Assembly (NCBI GenBank): GCA_024362935.1
Contig: JANCRA010000011.1
Location: forward strand, 6,193,501-6,257,500
From: Setophaga petechia
Lineage: Eukaryota; Chordata; Aves; Passeriformes; Parulidae
DNA length: 64,000 nucleotides
Direction: 5' to 3'
In this document: in pieces, positions 12,417-24,067 of the stretch
Position numbering within the stretch: position 1 is the first letter of the stretch
Layout: each line of letters begins with the position of its first letter
The notes under the pieces: generated by a model
What the model saw: the letters and a program-made list of their open reading frames with translations, nothing else
Databases searched by the model: none
Told to the model about the DNA's origin: nothing
Program-made: the position numbers and the translations under genes

Positions 12417-15400
12417 AGCTAGAATACCCTCTAGAAAAATCAAAAAAGTTCTGCTCCTATATTTGAGCAAAGGCATGATAGAATAACATGGCTTGCTGCA
12501 ATCACAGAACCCTGGGATGAACTTTGGAGGAATTGCACAGACATACTTGACCTGGGACAGCATTTCTGACTCACTTGAAGGTCAGAGGAGTCCTCAGAGC
12601 ATGACTTTCTCAAGGTTAGGCAAGCTTTAGTGGAGCAATTCAAGTGAGGAGTTAAACCTGTGCCATGGAAATGTACATGTAGAAAGAAACCTTCTAAAGG
12701 GAGCTGCAATATCATAGCTGGGAAGCCAAATAATTTCAGGAACTGCACATAAGAAATTCAGTACTTCTACAGTTGGAGTTTTCTATTAAAAATTTAGAAC
12801 TTAAATCCCAACTCTGGTTTCTAATGTTGAGCCCTCACATTCTTTTGGGCTCAAGGTCCACTTTGTCCTGAACTATTTCTGGAAGCTGAGTTTTGTCATC
12901 TCTAGGGCTTTTAAAAATGCTAAACCACCTGCTAAGGAGTAGTGGGTAGGTCTTAATGTTCTTTGTAGCCTTTGTAACTAAGCATAGTGAAGGATTTCTT
13001 TCTGAGATTGTGTGTGGAGCAGCTGGATAGATCAGAACTGTTACTGGAGTAGTGCTATCTATAAAGAGTGAGAAAGTAGACTTGGCAAAGGGATCTGGCT
13101 GTACCAAGTGGGTCCCACTGGCAGATGAAACTTCAGCAAGCTGTCTGAGTCATCTTATTATGCATCTGCTCCTTGTAGTTTATCAAGGCACCCAGGGCAT
13201 TGGTTAGTCTGACAGAACTGTGAGATTCAAGTTAAATTACACCCCATGCCAGCACTGTCTATGCTGAAATAATAGTTCTTTTTCTTCTATTATAGGATTA
13301 TTATGAAATTTAAATTTATATGTCATTAGAATTTGCTTTTCAGATAATGCTTCTGTTTTTAATGGGTTCACTGAATAGTTTTCGTGTGCTTTCTCAGATG
13401 TCTTTATACAGCAGAAACAATAAGAATGGCATTGATAATGAAAGCTTTGCAGTACTTACTGTTCAAAAATATTTACATTTTGAGAAAATCCTTCTAGTGA
13501 AATTTTCACAGCATTTTTTTTTCTTTTTAATGTTCTTTCTGTATTTCAAAGCCTAACAATTTTATTTTCAGAGCCAATAATCACTTCTTGTGAGGTTGTG
13601 TACTAAGCAAACCTATTTGCATTAAAGATGATGACATTTTAACAAAGTTTGGCTGTAAAATTGGTTCAGTACTTTTGCCAAGCAGCAGCATACGTTGCTA
13701 GAAAAGTTCTTAAAATTACTTTCTAAAATCTTACTTTTGGTGCCATGGATATCTCTCCAGCTGTTATTTCCACTCTTCTCTTGCAGCATGAAGCTTTGAT
13801 ATATGTTTGCAGACTTGTCTCATTTATTTAGAGAAATCAAGACACCCTTGCAGGTATAGAATGATTGCAGAAATGAAGTTTGCATGCCTGACCACTGCTA
13901 CTCCTTGTGCCAGCCTAATTCTTCATCATAGCAGTTAAATCCCTCCCCATTAATTATAGAGTATGTGAACTCTGTCAGTCCATCTAAACACTGACCCTCA
14001 CTGTGGCCCCTCAGACTGTGAACCCTCTGGTGCTTATCCTACCTAAATGAGCAACTCCTGTCATTCCAGTGCCCCTCACCATATGGCCCAATGTGCAATC
14101 CATTTTCTAAGCATCAACTCATGCATGCTGCAGGGGGTCTAAAGCAATCAAGGGTCAATTCACTCCTGGCTGTTCTGCATATCGTTTTGGCTGTGGCAGA
14201 GAAAATTTCTGGCCTGTTTCCTTGGAGTGAGAGGGATTCACCAATATGGATGTCAGTGGGAGATGCCAAAAGAATGTTAACTGGTGTTCAAGTTATGTCA
14301 GGGAGCATGGAAATGAGCTAGGGGGGGCAAGCTGGCAAGTACTGGACCCTCCACCTACAAAAAATGAAGACTTCTGTGTGTGCAAGCCTGAAAGGGGAAT
14401 GAGAAGAGGTGGGGGATGCCTTTATCAAACCAAGATCAGGTGAGAGTGCTCACGAAAAATGACATCAACAAAAGGAAGCAGAACTTATTACACTTATTAC
14501 TTGTGTTAGAGAGGTCAGGGAGCATCTGGCTGAAAAGGTCAGCTCCATCATAACTCTGATGCACAGCTGGCTGTTCATGCCATGTAGTCATAGTACTATG
14601 GATATCCAAGGGTGGTTAATATGACCTCTTTCACTAACATGACCTAAGTTAAAATGACCAATTAAAATGTTAGCCATAGCTGATTTCTTAGAGATTGTCT
14701 GGAAAATGGATCAGCTGTTTGTGGTTATGATGACTTGTCCCCTTTGTGTGTAGATAGGATATATATGATAAAAAAAGCTTTAATTTATGACATGAATTAA
14801 CCATTAAAATTTATGAATTATTTACAGGACATTGAAACCCTAAGTTACAATAATTTGGTACTTGAAAGATCAAGTATATATAGAAAAGCAGAATTCCTAA
14901 CTTTCTTAACAAAAAGGGAGACATTATTTGTGAATTTCTTAGAGAAGGTTCATAAATGAGTATACAACAGACCTCAGTTACGGGTCTGTGGATCCTTCTT
15001 TGAGCAGTGACATCATGAGATCTGTCCAGAACTAGCAAAGAGGCCAGGCTAGATGGGGAAAATGTTGTGAGGCAAGTCACCTCAGGCTAGGGCAAGAGGG
15101 CAATGCCAAGAAGCTGATGGTGGAAGATGAATTATCTGGGTGATGGTCTGATGAATGGATTTTTTTAGAGGTTGCTGTGTTTCTCTATTGCTTGTTTGAC
15201 CAGAAGTTTTCCAGATGCTAAGGAAGTATTGTGGTGGCCGGCATCTGGGATGTGAATGAGCATGTTAAGCTTTGTGAAATCTGTTGCACTGAAAAGATCG
15301 AGGACTAGCAACTGGAGGTGTGCAATCTTACTGAGTGAAGATGACAATTTATGTTCTGAATTTTAGGGGAAATTTTATGGTAGGACTCTGGATCTCACTG

Positions 15401-17949
15401 GATGAATAAAAACCACAAAGAAAATTGCAGGAGTAAGCAGACACCCTAGCAGGAACAGTAAAAAGTTGTACTTAGCAATGCTGTAATCTTTAGAAGATCA
15501 AGTAGTATGGAGATGATGTGAGACATTGCCAAAAGCCTTCCTGGGCCAGACTTTGTGAAGGAAATTAAACAAATAGCAAAAGGTTGTTCAGCTGTGCAAA
15601 TAAAAAGAACACAGGAAGGCATGAGTCCACTACACAATAATGGCAGATCATAGATTAAAGATAATCTTGCTATGTCCTCAAAAGTAAATTGAGGACAATT
15701 GAACATAAAGCTCTTGGAGTGTAAGAAGAGCAATTTCTTCTGTAGGCTGATGTTCATTAGCTGTCATTGGTGGAAGCATCAAAAATCTGATTTTTTTTTC
15801 AACATCAAATCATACATGGACTCCAATGACATGTTTATCAATCATTAGTAACTCTAATTATCAGCACGTGCCATCAGTATGGGTGAAGAGCTGAGTAATA
15901 TCCACATTAAAACCATAATCAGCTCTATATATAAATGGCTCAAATTTAATCTTGTGAAAAGAAGAGAAACATTAGGATTGAGGGGAATTGACTACATGTG
16001 TATTGTAGCTTCAGCAAAATCCTGCAAACTACAGCTATTTTAGAAATAAATTAATAAATAACCACAACAATGTACAGAATACGTACAATCTGAATTTGGA
16101 GCTCTCTTTTCCCCTCTGATTGCTCTTATCTGACAATGGTTTTTCTGCATGACAGAAAAAGATGCAAGGCTAGAAAACGTGTTCTCATTTTCTGAGTTTG
16201 CAAAATTTTCAGAGGGTGAGAGCATTGACTTTTCCAATATCCAGAGTCAAATAGGACTAAAATACATATATCTGTTTCACTTAGGCAGTGCTTGAGTGCT
16301 TGCTAATTCCCACCTGCAGTTTTTCAGTTGCATAAATACTGAACTGAAACTACCACGTTTGCCTTCTTGTGTAGCACATCTTGTATAGCAGCAGATTTCC
16401 ATGCTGAATCAAGTCCCTTTCATTTTCATTGTTTGAATAGAGCATTGATAAAACTGACATGGTGGTTGCTGTTACATGAACATAGGGAAATAACATATTG
16501 GTATACAGAAAAAAGATATAGAATATTTAGAAAGTGTTTTTTGTATCTCTCCATGAAGATGATTTACTGTCCTCAGTGAAAAACTCCTACATGGTGAATC
16601 AATATTCAGATCACACACAAAAGTCTCTGTCTCAAAGCCTGATCTAAAAATGCTCAAGTGAATTATAAAATTTCTTCCATTTACACAAACTGATTTTTTG
16701 TTCTTACAAGAATTTTGAACAGGTCAGGCCTATAAAGTTTGAGGGAGAGAAATACCAATTTCTAGTCCTCAAATGGAGTTTATGGAGTTTAAGAGTTTAA
16801 GTAATTGCTGAAGCTACACTCTTAAGTTTCTTCCATTGAGAAGAGCTCATATCCAGTCCAGGATTCTATGCCCACAAGCACATCTATTCACTCAAGTAAC
16901 TGGTGTTTTTAATTCAAAATTGTTGACTCTTTAGTAGTATAGGCTAATCACAAATGAAGCACTAACATAAGCACTGAAATGCCTTGATAATACCTGTAGG
17001 CTTCCATAAGAATCCAATAGTTCCAAATGGGGATTATAGGAAGAAAGATTCTAGTAATCTCTTGGAAAACAATTCCTAGAATACTTCAGCTTAATATTGT
17101 GCAAAGGTAGCTGTAATTTGAGAAAGTCCATAGTGAAACTGGTAAACTGAAAAACGGATAGATCTTCAGTAAAGATCTATGTACCCAAGAACCTGAGAAT
17201 TGGACTCAGATATTCAAAGACTTAAATGAAATATTTTGTCCACAGGAAATGTCTGTTTCTTTCCAGGAATGGAAAATTCTGTTCTTGGATAGGAAAGGAC
17301 TCATATGATAAAATGTCTAACTAGGTGTTCACAGTAAAGCTTACAGAGCTAACATTAATTAATAAAATTTTCTATGCAGATTTTACATCTTAATTGCATT
17401 ATACATAAAATATTGGGTCCTAAGAGACAATGCAAGAAAGCATAGAAAGCAAGTTCATTCTAAATATGACCTTTTGGAGGACATAAGGCAGTTTATGTTA
17501 TTGTGAATTTTTTAGTTTTATTTTGTTGTCAGACACTGTGAATCTTCAAAGTTTGTGACAATAAAAACAAAATCAAAAGCTTTGGTAAAATTGTGATTGT
17601 TCCATGATGGCCATTGTGGTGTAGGGTTTTTGTCCTGTGTTCTAATACTGCTTACAGCTATGAATAGTTTTGTTTGGAAAAATAGCTATTTTTGACTTGA
17701 ATGAAAAACTTGTTGATTTAAGACAGTGAGACATACATTTATTTGATTAGCCTTATGCTTGTGCTTGTGAAGATACACTTTCTTCCAGCAGCATGCAAAC
17801 TAATTTATTTTTTTTTTTAGAACCAATTAGTTCTAGAAACCCTACACTTAATCTTTCTTGTATTTATGAGGGTCACTTTAAACTGCTTCTTCATGCAGCT
17901 TGTTCATGCTTACCTTAATGATTTCTTTCTTTTTTTCACTCATGACTTT
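12417..17949. other. Unique sequence, no gene recognised
   Basis: More than 5 kb with only short random frames, the longest 103 codons at 15446-15757 on the minus strand. No repeat family, splice-bounded exon or RNA gene could be supported. Confidence 0.4.
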
Positions 17950-18099
17950 CGGAAGGTGCACAAGGGTGACACAGCACCAAGGCCTTTTCTGCTTTTCACA
18001 GCACCCCACCAGTCAGGAGGCTGGGGATGCACAAGGATTTGGGAAGGGACACAGCTGAGCCTTGCTGATGAAAGGGACCATATGGTGTCATGCTCAGTC

Positions 18100-18106
18100 T
18101 ATAAAA
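18100..18106 (+). promoter_or_regulatory. TATA box of the LTR promoter
   Basis: TATAAAA sits in the expected place in the LTR, about 160 bp upstream of the ATTAAA signal. It is an intact motif in a decayed element. Present activity is unknown. Confidence 0.6.
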
Positions 18107-18260
18107 CTGAGGAAAAAAGGGGGGAACATTTGAAATGATGACTTTTGGCTTCCCAAGTAACCATTGGGCGTAATGGAACTCTGCTTTCCTAGAGATGGCT
18201 GAATACTTGCCTGCCCATGGGAAGTGGCAAATGAATTCCTTGTTTTGCTTTGCTTTACCT

Positions 18261-18266
18261 ATTAAA
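18261..18266 (+). promoter_or_regulatory. LTR polyadenylation signal ATTAAA
   Basis: ATTAAA followed by a T/G-containing stretch, in the position used by this LTR family for 3'-end formation. Confidence 0.55.
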
Positions 18267-18400
18267 CTGTATTTATTGCAATCCACAAACTTTCTCACTT
18301 TTGCTGTTCTGATTCACTCCCCCATGCCACTGCAGAGGGAGTGGGCCAGTGGCTGTGTGGTGCCTAGTTACTGGCTGAGGATGAACCATGACAATCCTCT

Positions 18401-18418
18401 TGGTGCCCAACATGAGGC
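18401..18418 (+). other. Decayed retroviral primer binding site (tRNA-Lys type)
   Basis: TGGTGCCCAACATGAGGC lies just after the LTR 3' end. From memory it matches the lysine-tRNA (1,2) class of primer binding site at 15 of 18 positions. The three differences are all C-to-T or G-to-A transitions, two of them at former CpG sites, as expected from methylation decay. This class is typical of ERVK/betaretrovirus-like elements and shows that the LTR was a 5' LTR with internal sequence attached. Confidence 0.7.
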
Positions 18419-19670
18419 TTAAAGATTTTGAGATAAAAGGGGGCTTGGTTGGAATAAGCTTGATCAAATTTATAGCTGATATTGCTCTTTAGCTATGAAT
18501 TGGCAGGGGTTTGTGCTTGCCTTGGGATTTGCTTCCTTGTATATTAGGGTCTAGTGCTTCTTAGTGACTGCTTTTTTTTCTTTCACAAAATATATTTTGC
18601 TTTGAAAAAAAATGAACGCTTAATAACATATCTGAAACCACAAAAAGAAAACCTCACATCAAACTGCAAATAAACCCACAGTAAAATGTTCTTTGTGTTG
18701 TAGTCCTTCTTGGTTCTTTGATATGTTTACTCTCTTGTATTGGTTTTTTTTTTTCAAAGTCAAGACCATTGCAGAGGCAAATATTTGTAAAAACACGATT
18801 AAGTTGATTAAAAAGTGTTGCTGCTATTTCATTTGTAGAGGAATGGGCCTGCTGAAACCCTCAGCAGTATATGGTAATGTCTACATTTCATTTTGTGCTT
18901 TTAGGGCCAGTGGCAAAGGGAGGTTTGTGTCTGCTCCTTTTCACAGAAAACCCCGTTAGAGTCTATGTTTTCAGACAGTGAGTCATCCCTGGCCATGTGA
19001 AACCACAACTTACTTTCTTTTTGTTAAGCACTGACCTGTTCACATTGTGACAGATGAACCACACCTACCTCATAGCTTGTATAACTTTCTGTCCTTTTTT
19101 TCCTTACTTAGCAAATACCACACCTGTGCTTCTGTGTTGTACTTTCTAGTCCAACATACACGGAGTGTAATGGAACCGTTATAGAAATTTAAAGTGTGAA
19201 AAGTTTTTAGGGAGTGGTAACGTCAAATTTTCCATTCCTCAGCAATGAATGGGAAGGGGTTGAACACAAATAGTGGTGTATGAAATAAGGCACCTGTTAG
19301 CAGCTGCTGCTCTGCCTCGAGTCTGCAGCTCTGCCATGCTGACAGATTGCTGCTTTGTGTTGCTTGATGCCCAAGTAGCTGTACTTCAGGCACTATGTGT
19401 ATTTACTCTGAGAAAGAAAAATATTTCAACACCTGCATTTTAGAAATATGGAGACGCATTCATCTTTGTTTTGGGATGTGATTGCCTTTTGTGTTAAAAA
19501 ATCAAACACCTATAGCTGTGTTTCAAGGAGAGGAATTAGAAGTACCTTCCCAAAGCACAGCTAACTCATGTTCTTATCTTGCTTTCATGATTTGCTGTCA
19601 CTGTAAAGACAGGCAGTGTTTCAATCAAGCAATACACCTGCCAGAGTATAATAACCTGTATAGTTAAAGT
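18419..19670 (+). mobile_element. Decayed ERV leader/internal remnant
   Basis: The first 140 bp or so (to about 18560) after the primer binding site resemble the leader of the same avian ERV family (GAGATAAAAGGGGGCTTGG, AAGCTTGATCAAATTTATAG). Similarity further on is weaker. The stretch near 19295-19420 (GCTGCTGCTCTGCCTCGAG onward) may be more internal sequence. No gag, pro, pol or env frame is recognisable and no matching 3' LTR was found downstream, so the provirus is truncated or extensively deleted. The right limit is a guess. Confidence 0.35.
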
Positions 19671-20170
19671 TTCTCTCCTAAGTTATTGTCTGTGGGTAGA
19701 TTCCCAGAGTGAATATATTCAGTGGTGGGTGTTCAGTGTTCTACATTCTTCCCCAACCACGGTATGGTGGCATCCCTTACCCACTTCTGCCCACCCCTGC
19801 ACATTCCTGCTTACTCTTAGTTCCTCTCCACCACTAGCTTGACTTTTACTTGTTACTTAGGGCACCACTCAAGCCTTTCCATAGTGTAGTTTAAAGGATT
19901 TTTTTTCGCCCACTTTTATTCTTTAGCATTTAATTTACTTTTTTTTCTAGGACTCTGTTTTCACTCACATATTTTTACAGCTATACCATCTGGCTTAATG
20001 TCATTTTTCACCTGAGACATCAAGCTTAGTAGAAGAAAAATGCTTGGAGGAACATCAAAACTTCATCTTTGGCAAGGCTCTGTGCTAGAAATTTGAATTG
20101 AAGTGCTTAGATTTTAACTTTGTTCCATAGACTTCAAAGAAGAGCTCATTGAACTTGTGATTAGGAGTTC

Positions 20171-20401
20171 TGAGTTGGGTTTTCATGGCCATTTTAGAAG
20201 TGGGGGCCTTCAGGTGTAACTAGAAGCTTCCCCCCACGTTCGACAGAGTCAATGTCAGACAGCCCCAGGAGTTGCCTGCTGCTGACCAAGGCTGAGCCCA
20301 TCAGTAACGGTGCCAGCGCCCCTGGGATAATGAATGTAGGAAGGGGAAAATGATCTGCACAACTGCAGCCAAAAGGAAGCAGTGAGAATGTGGGACAGCA
20401 G
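20171..20401 (+). mobile_element. ERV LTR fragment, 5' part (same family as 47112-48114)
   Basis: Motifs occur in the same order as in the complete copy at 47112-48114 read on its sense strand: GAAGCTTCC, a segment around GACAGAGTCAATG, TGGCCAAGGC-like CTGACCAAGGCTGAGCC, a GGTGCCAGCGCCCCTGGGATAA block, then GCAGTGAGAATGTG. The alignment stops near 20401 and resumes at about 20950. The left edge is approximate. Confidence 0.7.
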
Positions 20402-20949
20402 CAGCTCTGTGGGTTTGTCTTTGGGGTTTTTGTTTTTAGGGTCTTTGTTTGTTTTAGGGTGTGTTTGCTCTGTTTGTCTGTTGTTGTTTTGTCTGAAGTT
20501 CTGACTATAACCTGGGTTTCTCCCTGCTTGAGCAGGTAACCAGTATGCTAAAGCAACTGCTATATCACTACAGTGTGAACACAGAAAAAGGATTATCTGT
20601 AAGTCATTGCTTCCTAGGACATATTCTTGGGTCTGACACTCTCCAAAAGGGAAAACGAGATAGAATTGCAAAACATAAGCCCAAAATTATGAACCAGAGA
20701 ATCCTTGTCTTATTCCTCAATTCCATAGTCCTGACTTCTACACTTCTTTCTGTGTAGTTTTTCTTTTTGAAGTATCTTAGAAACCTCACAGTAATTTTTC
20801 CTGTTCTGTATGCAGTATACTGAGAGAGAAGGAATCTGGAGCAGATAAAAAAATCAACTCTGGGAAAGTTTATCATGGGGAAGCACGATAAGAAACAGAA
20901 AAGTGTTTGTTTTCTGTATAGTAACTATATGGGATTTTGTTATGCCTAC
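20402..20949. other. About 550 bp interrupting an LTR
   Basis: A T/G-rich start (runs of GTTTTTG and GTTTG) followed by unremarkable sequence separates two colinear parts of one LTR. ACAGC occurs at both junctions (about 20395 and 20956), which could be a short target duplication, but the right-hand copy also fits native LTR sequence. Family and nature of the insert are unknown. It could also be a variant LTR middle and not an insertion. Confidence 0.4.
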
Positions 20950-21105
20950 TGTAAAACAGCGAAGAAGAAGGGGAAGGAGGTGCTCCAAGCGCTGGAGTGG
21001 ACATTCCCCCAAAATCCGTGGTGAGGCAGGCTGGAGAATCCACCACTGAGAAGTACAGTTGCAGATGTTCCTGTAAAGAAGTTTTCCATTTCCAGCCTCA
21101 ATAGA
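20950..21105 (+). mobile_element. ERV LTR fragment, continuation
   Basis: GGGGAAGGAGGTGCTCCAAG, then TCCGTGGTGAGGCAGGCTG, match in order the central part of the LTR family seen at 47112-48114, directly downstream of where the 20171-20401 fragment stops. The right end fades near 21105. The distal half with the poly(A) region is missing. Confidence 0.6.
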
Positions 21106-23958
21106 AGGAAGTCTTGGACCACACCTTTGCTTGTTGTTATTAGATGCAGCACAGTGCTGTAGGGCAACCCTTCAGTAATCTTGCTTTTCAAATTCCTAAT
21201 TTCAGGAATCTCACAGTTTTTGAAGCTGTAATTCCAGAACCCAAGAAGAGTGATTGAGGAAATAGATGCTACCTGAAGACAGAGGGAGAGCTGTGTATCA
21301 GAAAAGTTTTCTAAAAAGTGGTCTCACAGCCTCACATAAGCTACATCAAAGACTGTAGAGGGCTGCAAGAGGCCTTCATATTCCTGAAGCAGCATCAGGT
21401 CACAGAGCTGACTGCTCATTGTAATCTAGCACATACTCATCTACAGAAGTCTGTCTTAGAGACTCTGAAGCTTGCCCTCAAGTAGCGCATCTTCCCTAAC
21501 ATGTGATTGACAGCCTGGGCCTAAAAAATAAGTCCTTTGTTAAACTGATTTTATAGTAACATGATAGAGTTCATGGTGTCATCATTACTCTAATATCATG
21601 CACTGATTATATTTGGCAATTTAAGGTCAGAAAGCTATATTCAAAAACCTGTATTTCAGGCAGAAAAATTTTAATTCCTTAAGAAAAGAAAGTAAGTGCA
21701 TTTTTGCCTAGGTTGATTGAATCTTTTCCAAAGATTATTTTCTAGAAAGACATAATCTTCTTTTTTCTGAATTTCCACTAGCAGCTGTGCCGAATTCTAA
21801 GTATTCTTTGTATCCTCCACTTCCCTGAATTTTTTGATGAATCCACTTATTTTCCACCTGGAAAAGAACATAGTTCTATTGCCAGACTTGGTGAAATTTG
21901 CATTACTCTCTAAATTGTGATGCACAGTTTACCTTGTTTTCATACACCTTTCAGCTGATTCTCCTCTAGGCCATCATCTTCTAGGCCATGACCATTTTAT
22001 TTGTTTCATGATTTTCTTTGGTCATAGTACCATCCACAGTGCAAATGAAAACACAAAACCCAGTACTCTTTAAATCTTGTCAAAATATTCCTTAAATGCA
22101 CATGTTGCTGACATCCTGCCGGAAAAGCTGAGCCAATAAAGTTGTATTGAAGCACTATGAGAAACAGAAGAGAGTACACACACAAAGAAAAAAATTTCAC
22201 CACTATTATTCAAGTAACACTAAAGTTATTTACTGTTGTAGCAAAGTATTTGAAATATGTCATGGGACACCTACCAAAAGATTTCTTGGCAATGAAAAAA
22301 CAGAAAAACCCAAACAATAAAACTTACATACTCATTCAAAATGTTATAAAATTAGGTCTTCTGGGTGTTCAACTGTGAAAATATATTTTATTTCCTATTA
22401 CTTCTCTCTAAGAATATTACTTTTATTACTTCACTCTAAGAATATGAAATTAGTTTTGAGAAACACAAAAAGCTATATGTATGTATGTGATGTGTTTGAA
22501 CAAAATCATGGCTTGAAAGTGAAGATTATGTGCATATGTTACGTTTCTGATTCTGGAGTATGTATGCATGTTATCCTGCTATTTGTTTTCCCATTCAATG
22601 GTTTTCAGTGCAATGACTTACAGAAAAAACGAGTATCCATCACATCAGATTTTGGGTTTATTAAGTAGAACAGAATTGTTCCTGTAAAGTAGGAACAATT
22701 TCCTTCCTTATTTTTGTCAAGATGGAATACAACTTTTTCTAGTGATAAATTCTTGCAGATATATTAGGAATAGAGTACATTATGTAAAGTTTAATATATG
22801 GCTTTTAAGTGCAGTTTCAGCTGTTATTTTTTTGTTTCCTTGTTGCTTGTTTTTGTTTCTCTGTTGACAGATTATCTTGTCTCCGATTAAGATCTGGATC
22901 TTCTGGTATTGTCACATGCGGAGAATCAATGAACCAAATTTTTGTGTGTCACCTTACCAAAAGACATTTTAATTAATTTACGTACAAACATTGTTTTCAT
23001 ATACCTTAAGGATTCATGAAAAACAACATGACTAAAACAAAACCAGGACATATGAAGTACGTAAAATGAAAAAAATGAAAAAAGTAAAGAGATTGTGAGA
23101 AAGAGAGGAGGTGGAGGAAGATCCTGGAAGTCTTTGCACAAAAAGAGGCATCTGTGTCCAACCTAGCTGGCAAAAATAAAAAAACGAGAAGCTGGAGGTG
23201 AGTCATCCAGACTTCTCTACAGTCTTGGATTCTGCACATATGTAGGCATGAGTGTGTGTTTGTGACACATGCAAAATGATCTAGCTCACACCGCAGGTCC
23301 AGCTATGACAGCAGTCACTGGGTACACTCCAAGACTGAACATCAGGGAAGAAATGTTATTATATCTGTTCTGTATGTCAGGCTCCTAGTGACATGCTGAA
23401 ATGTGTTAAACTTAATGTGAAAGCTATAAATGGCAAGTCCATCAAAACCAAAATGAGCTATAAATCTTTCAGTCAAATAGAAGTGTTTCATTTTTTATTT
23501 CTGGTGGGATCTCGGAAAAGAGTCTGCTAATTTGATGGAGGGACTCAATGAGACAAATGTAGTTATTAAAAATTGTATGCTTTTCTTCTGAATCATGCTT
23601 CACAAACAGGTGTACTTTATTAGTGATCTTGTATTAGAAAAATAGAACCTTTATTAGGATCTTAAGACATTATTTTTCACTGCATTTCAGCCAAAGCATT
23701 AAGATTCAAGTCTTCTTATGTTTTATAGCTCCTAGTTAAAAATACATATGCCACTCCCTCTAACCATAAGTGAGAAAAAGAAGCAGTCTAAAAAGTGAAT
23801 TATGACTACAAGTCTTCAAATAACTGACATTTAACACTACCAAAAGAGTAAGGAGGGCCAATTTCAGCTCATAGGTCCACAAACTAAATTGAGAAATTCT
23901 CTAAGAGCCTGGTGTGCACAGGAGAGCCAAGGGGAGGAGATACAGAGGCAGCACTCAC
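21106..23958. other. Unique AT-rich sequence, no gene recognised
   Basis: Only short random open frames. A local near-duplication of the phrase CTCTAAGAATAT occurs around 22405-22445. Confidence 0.4.
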
Positions 23959-24067
23959 CTGTCCAGAAGGCTTCACTTCAATCAACTTGCAGGTAAGATC
24001 AACACAGTCTGAGTCCTTGGTACAGCCTCCTCCCCCAGGATGAGAGATCCAGTTCTTACATCCAGCT
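23959..24067 (-). other. Exon-like cysteine-rich segment (unconfirmed)
   Basis: On the minus strand a pyrimidine tract (TTCTTTCCCCT) leads to an AG at about 24068. About 36 open codons follow, then a consensus donor CAG|GTGAGT (donor at 23958-23953). The frame reads AGCKNWISHPGGGGC, then TKDSDCVDLTCKLIEVKPSGQ, with four cysteines. A TGA lies just upstream of the proposed acceptor. I do not recognise the family. The plus strand of the same place also carries a good donor (CAG|GTAAGA near 23991), so neither reading is secure. It sits in a GC-richer patch of otherwise AT-rich DNA. Chance is a serious alternative. Confidence 0.2.

Larger units (their letters stand above)
17950..18393 (+). mobile_element. 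Endogenous retrovirus LTR, ERVK-type by primer binding site
   Basis: An LTR of a widespread avian family, recognised from the order of its motifs: the pre-TATA segment CATATGGTGTCATGCTCAG, a TATA box at 18100-18106, CTTCCCAAGTAACC, GAGATGGCTGAATACTTGCC, and the polyadenylation signal ATTAAA at 18261-18266. The 3' end is ...CCATGACA at 18393. A primer-binding-site-like sequence follows 7 bp later, which fixes the orientation and the 3' boundary. The 5' boundary is not clear: no TG start was identified and position 17950 is approximate. The LTR would have carried the promoter and poly(A) signal of the provirus. It now shows scattered substitutions and has no coding content. Confidence 0.8.
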
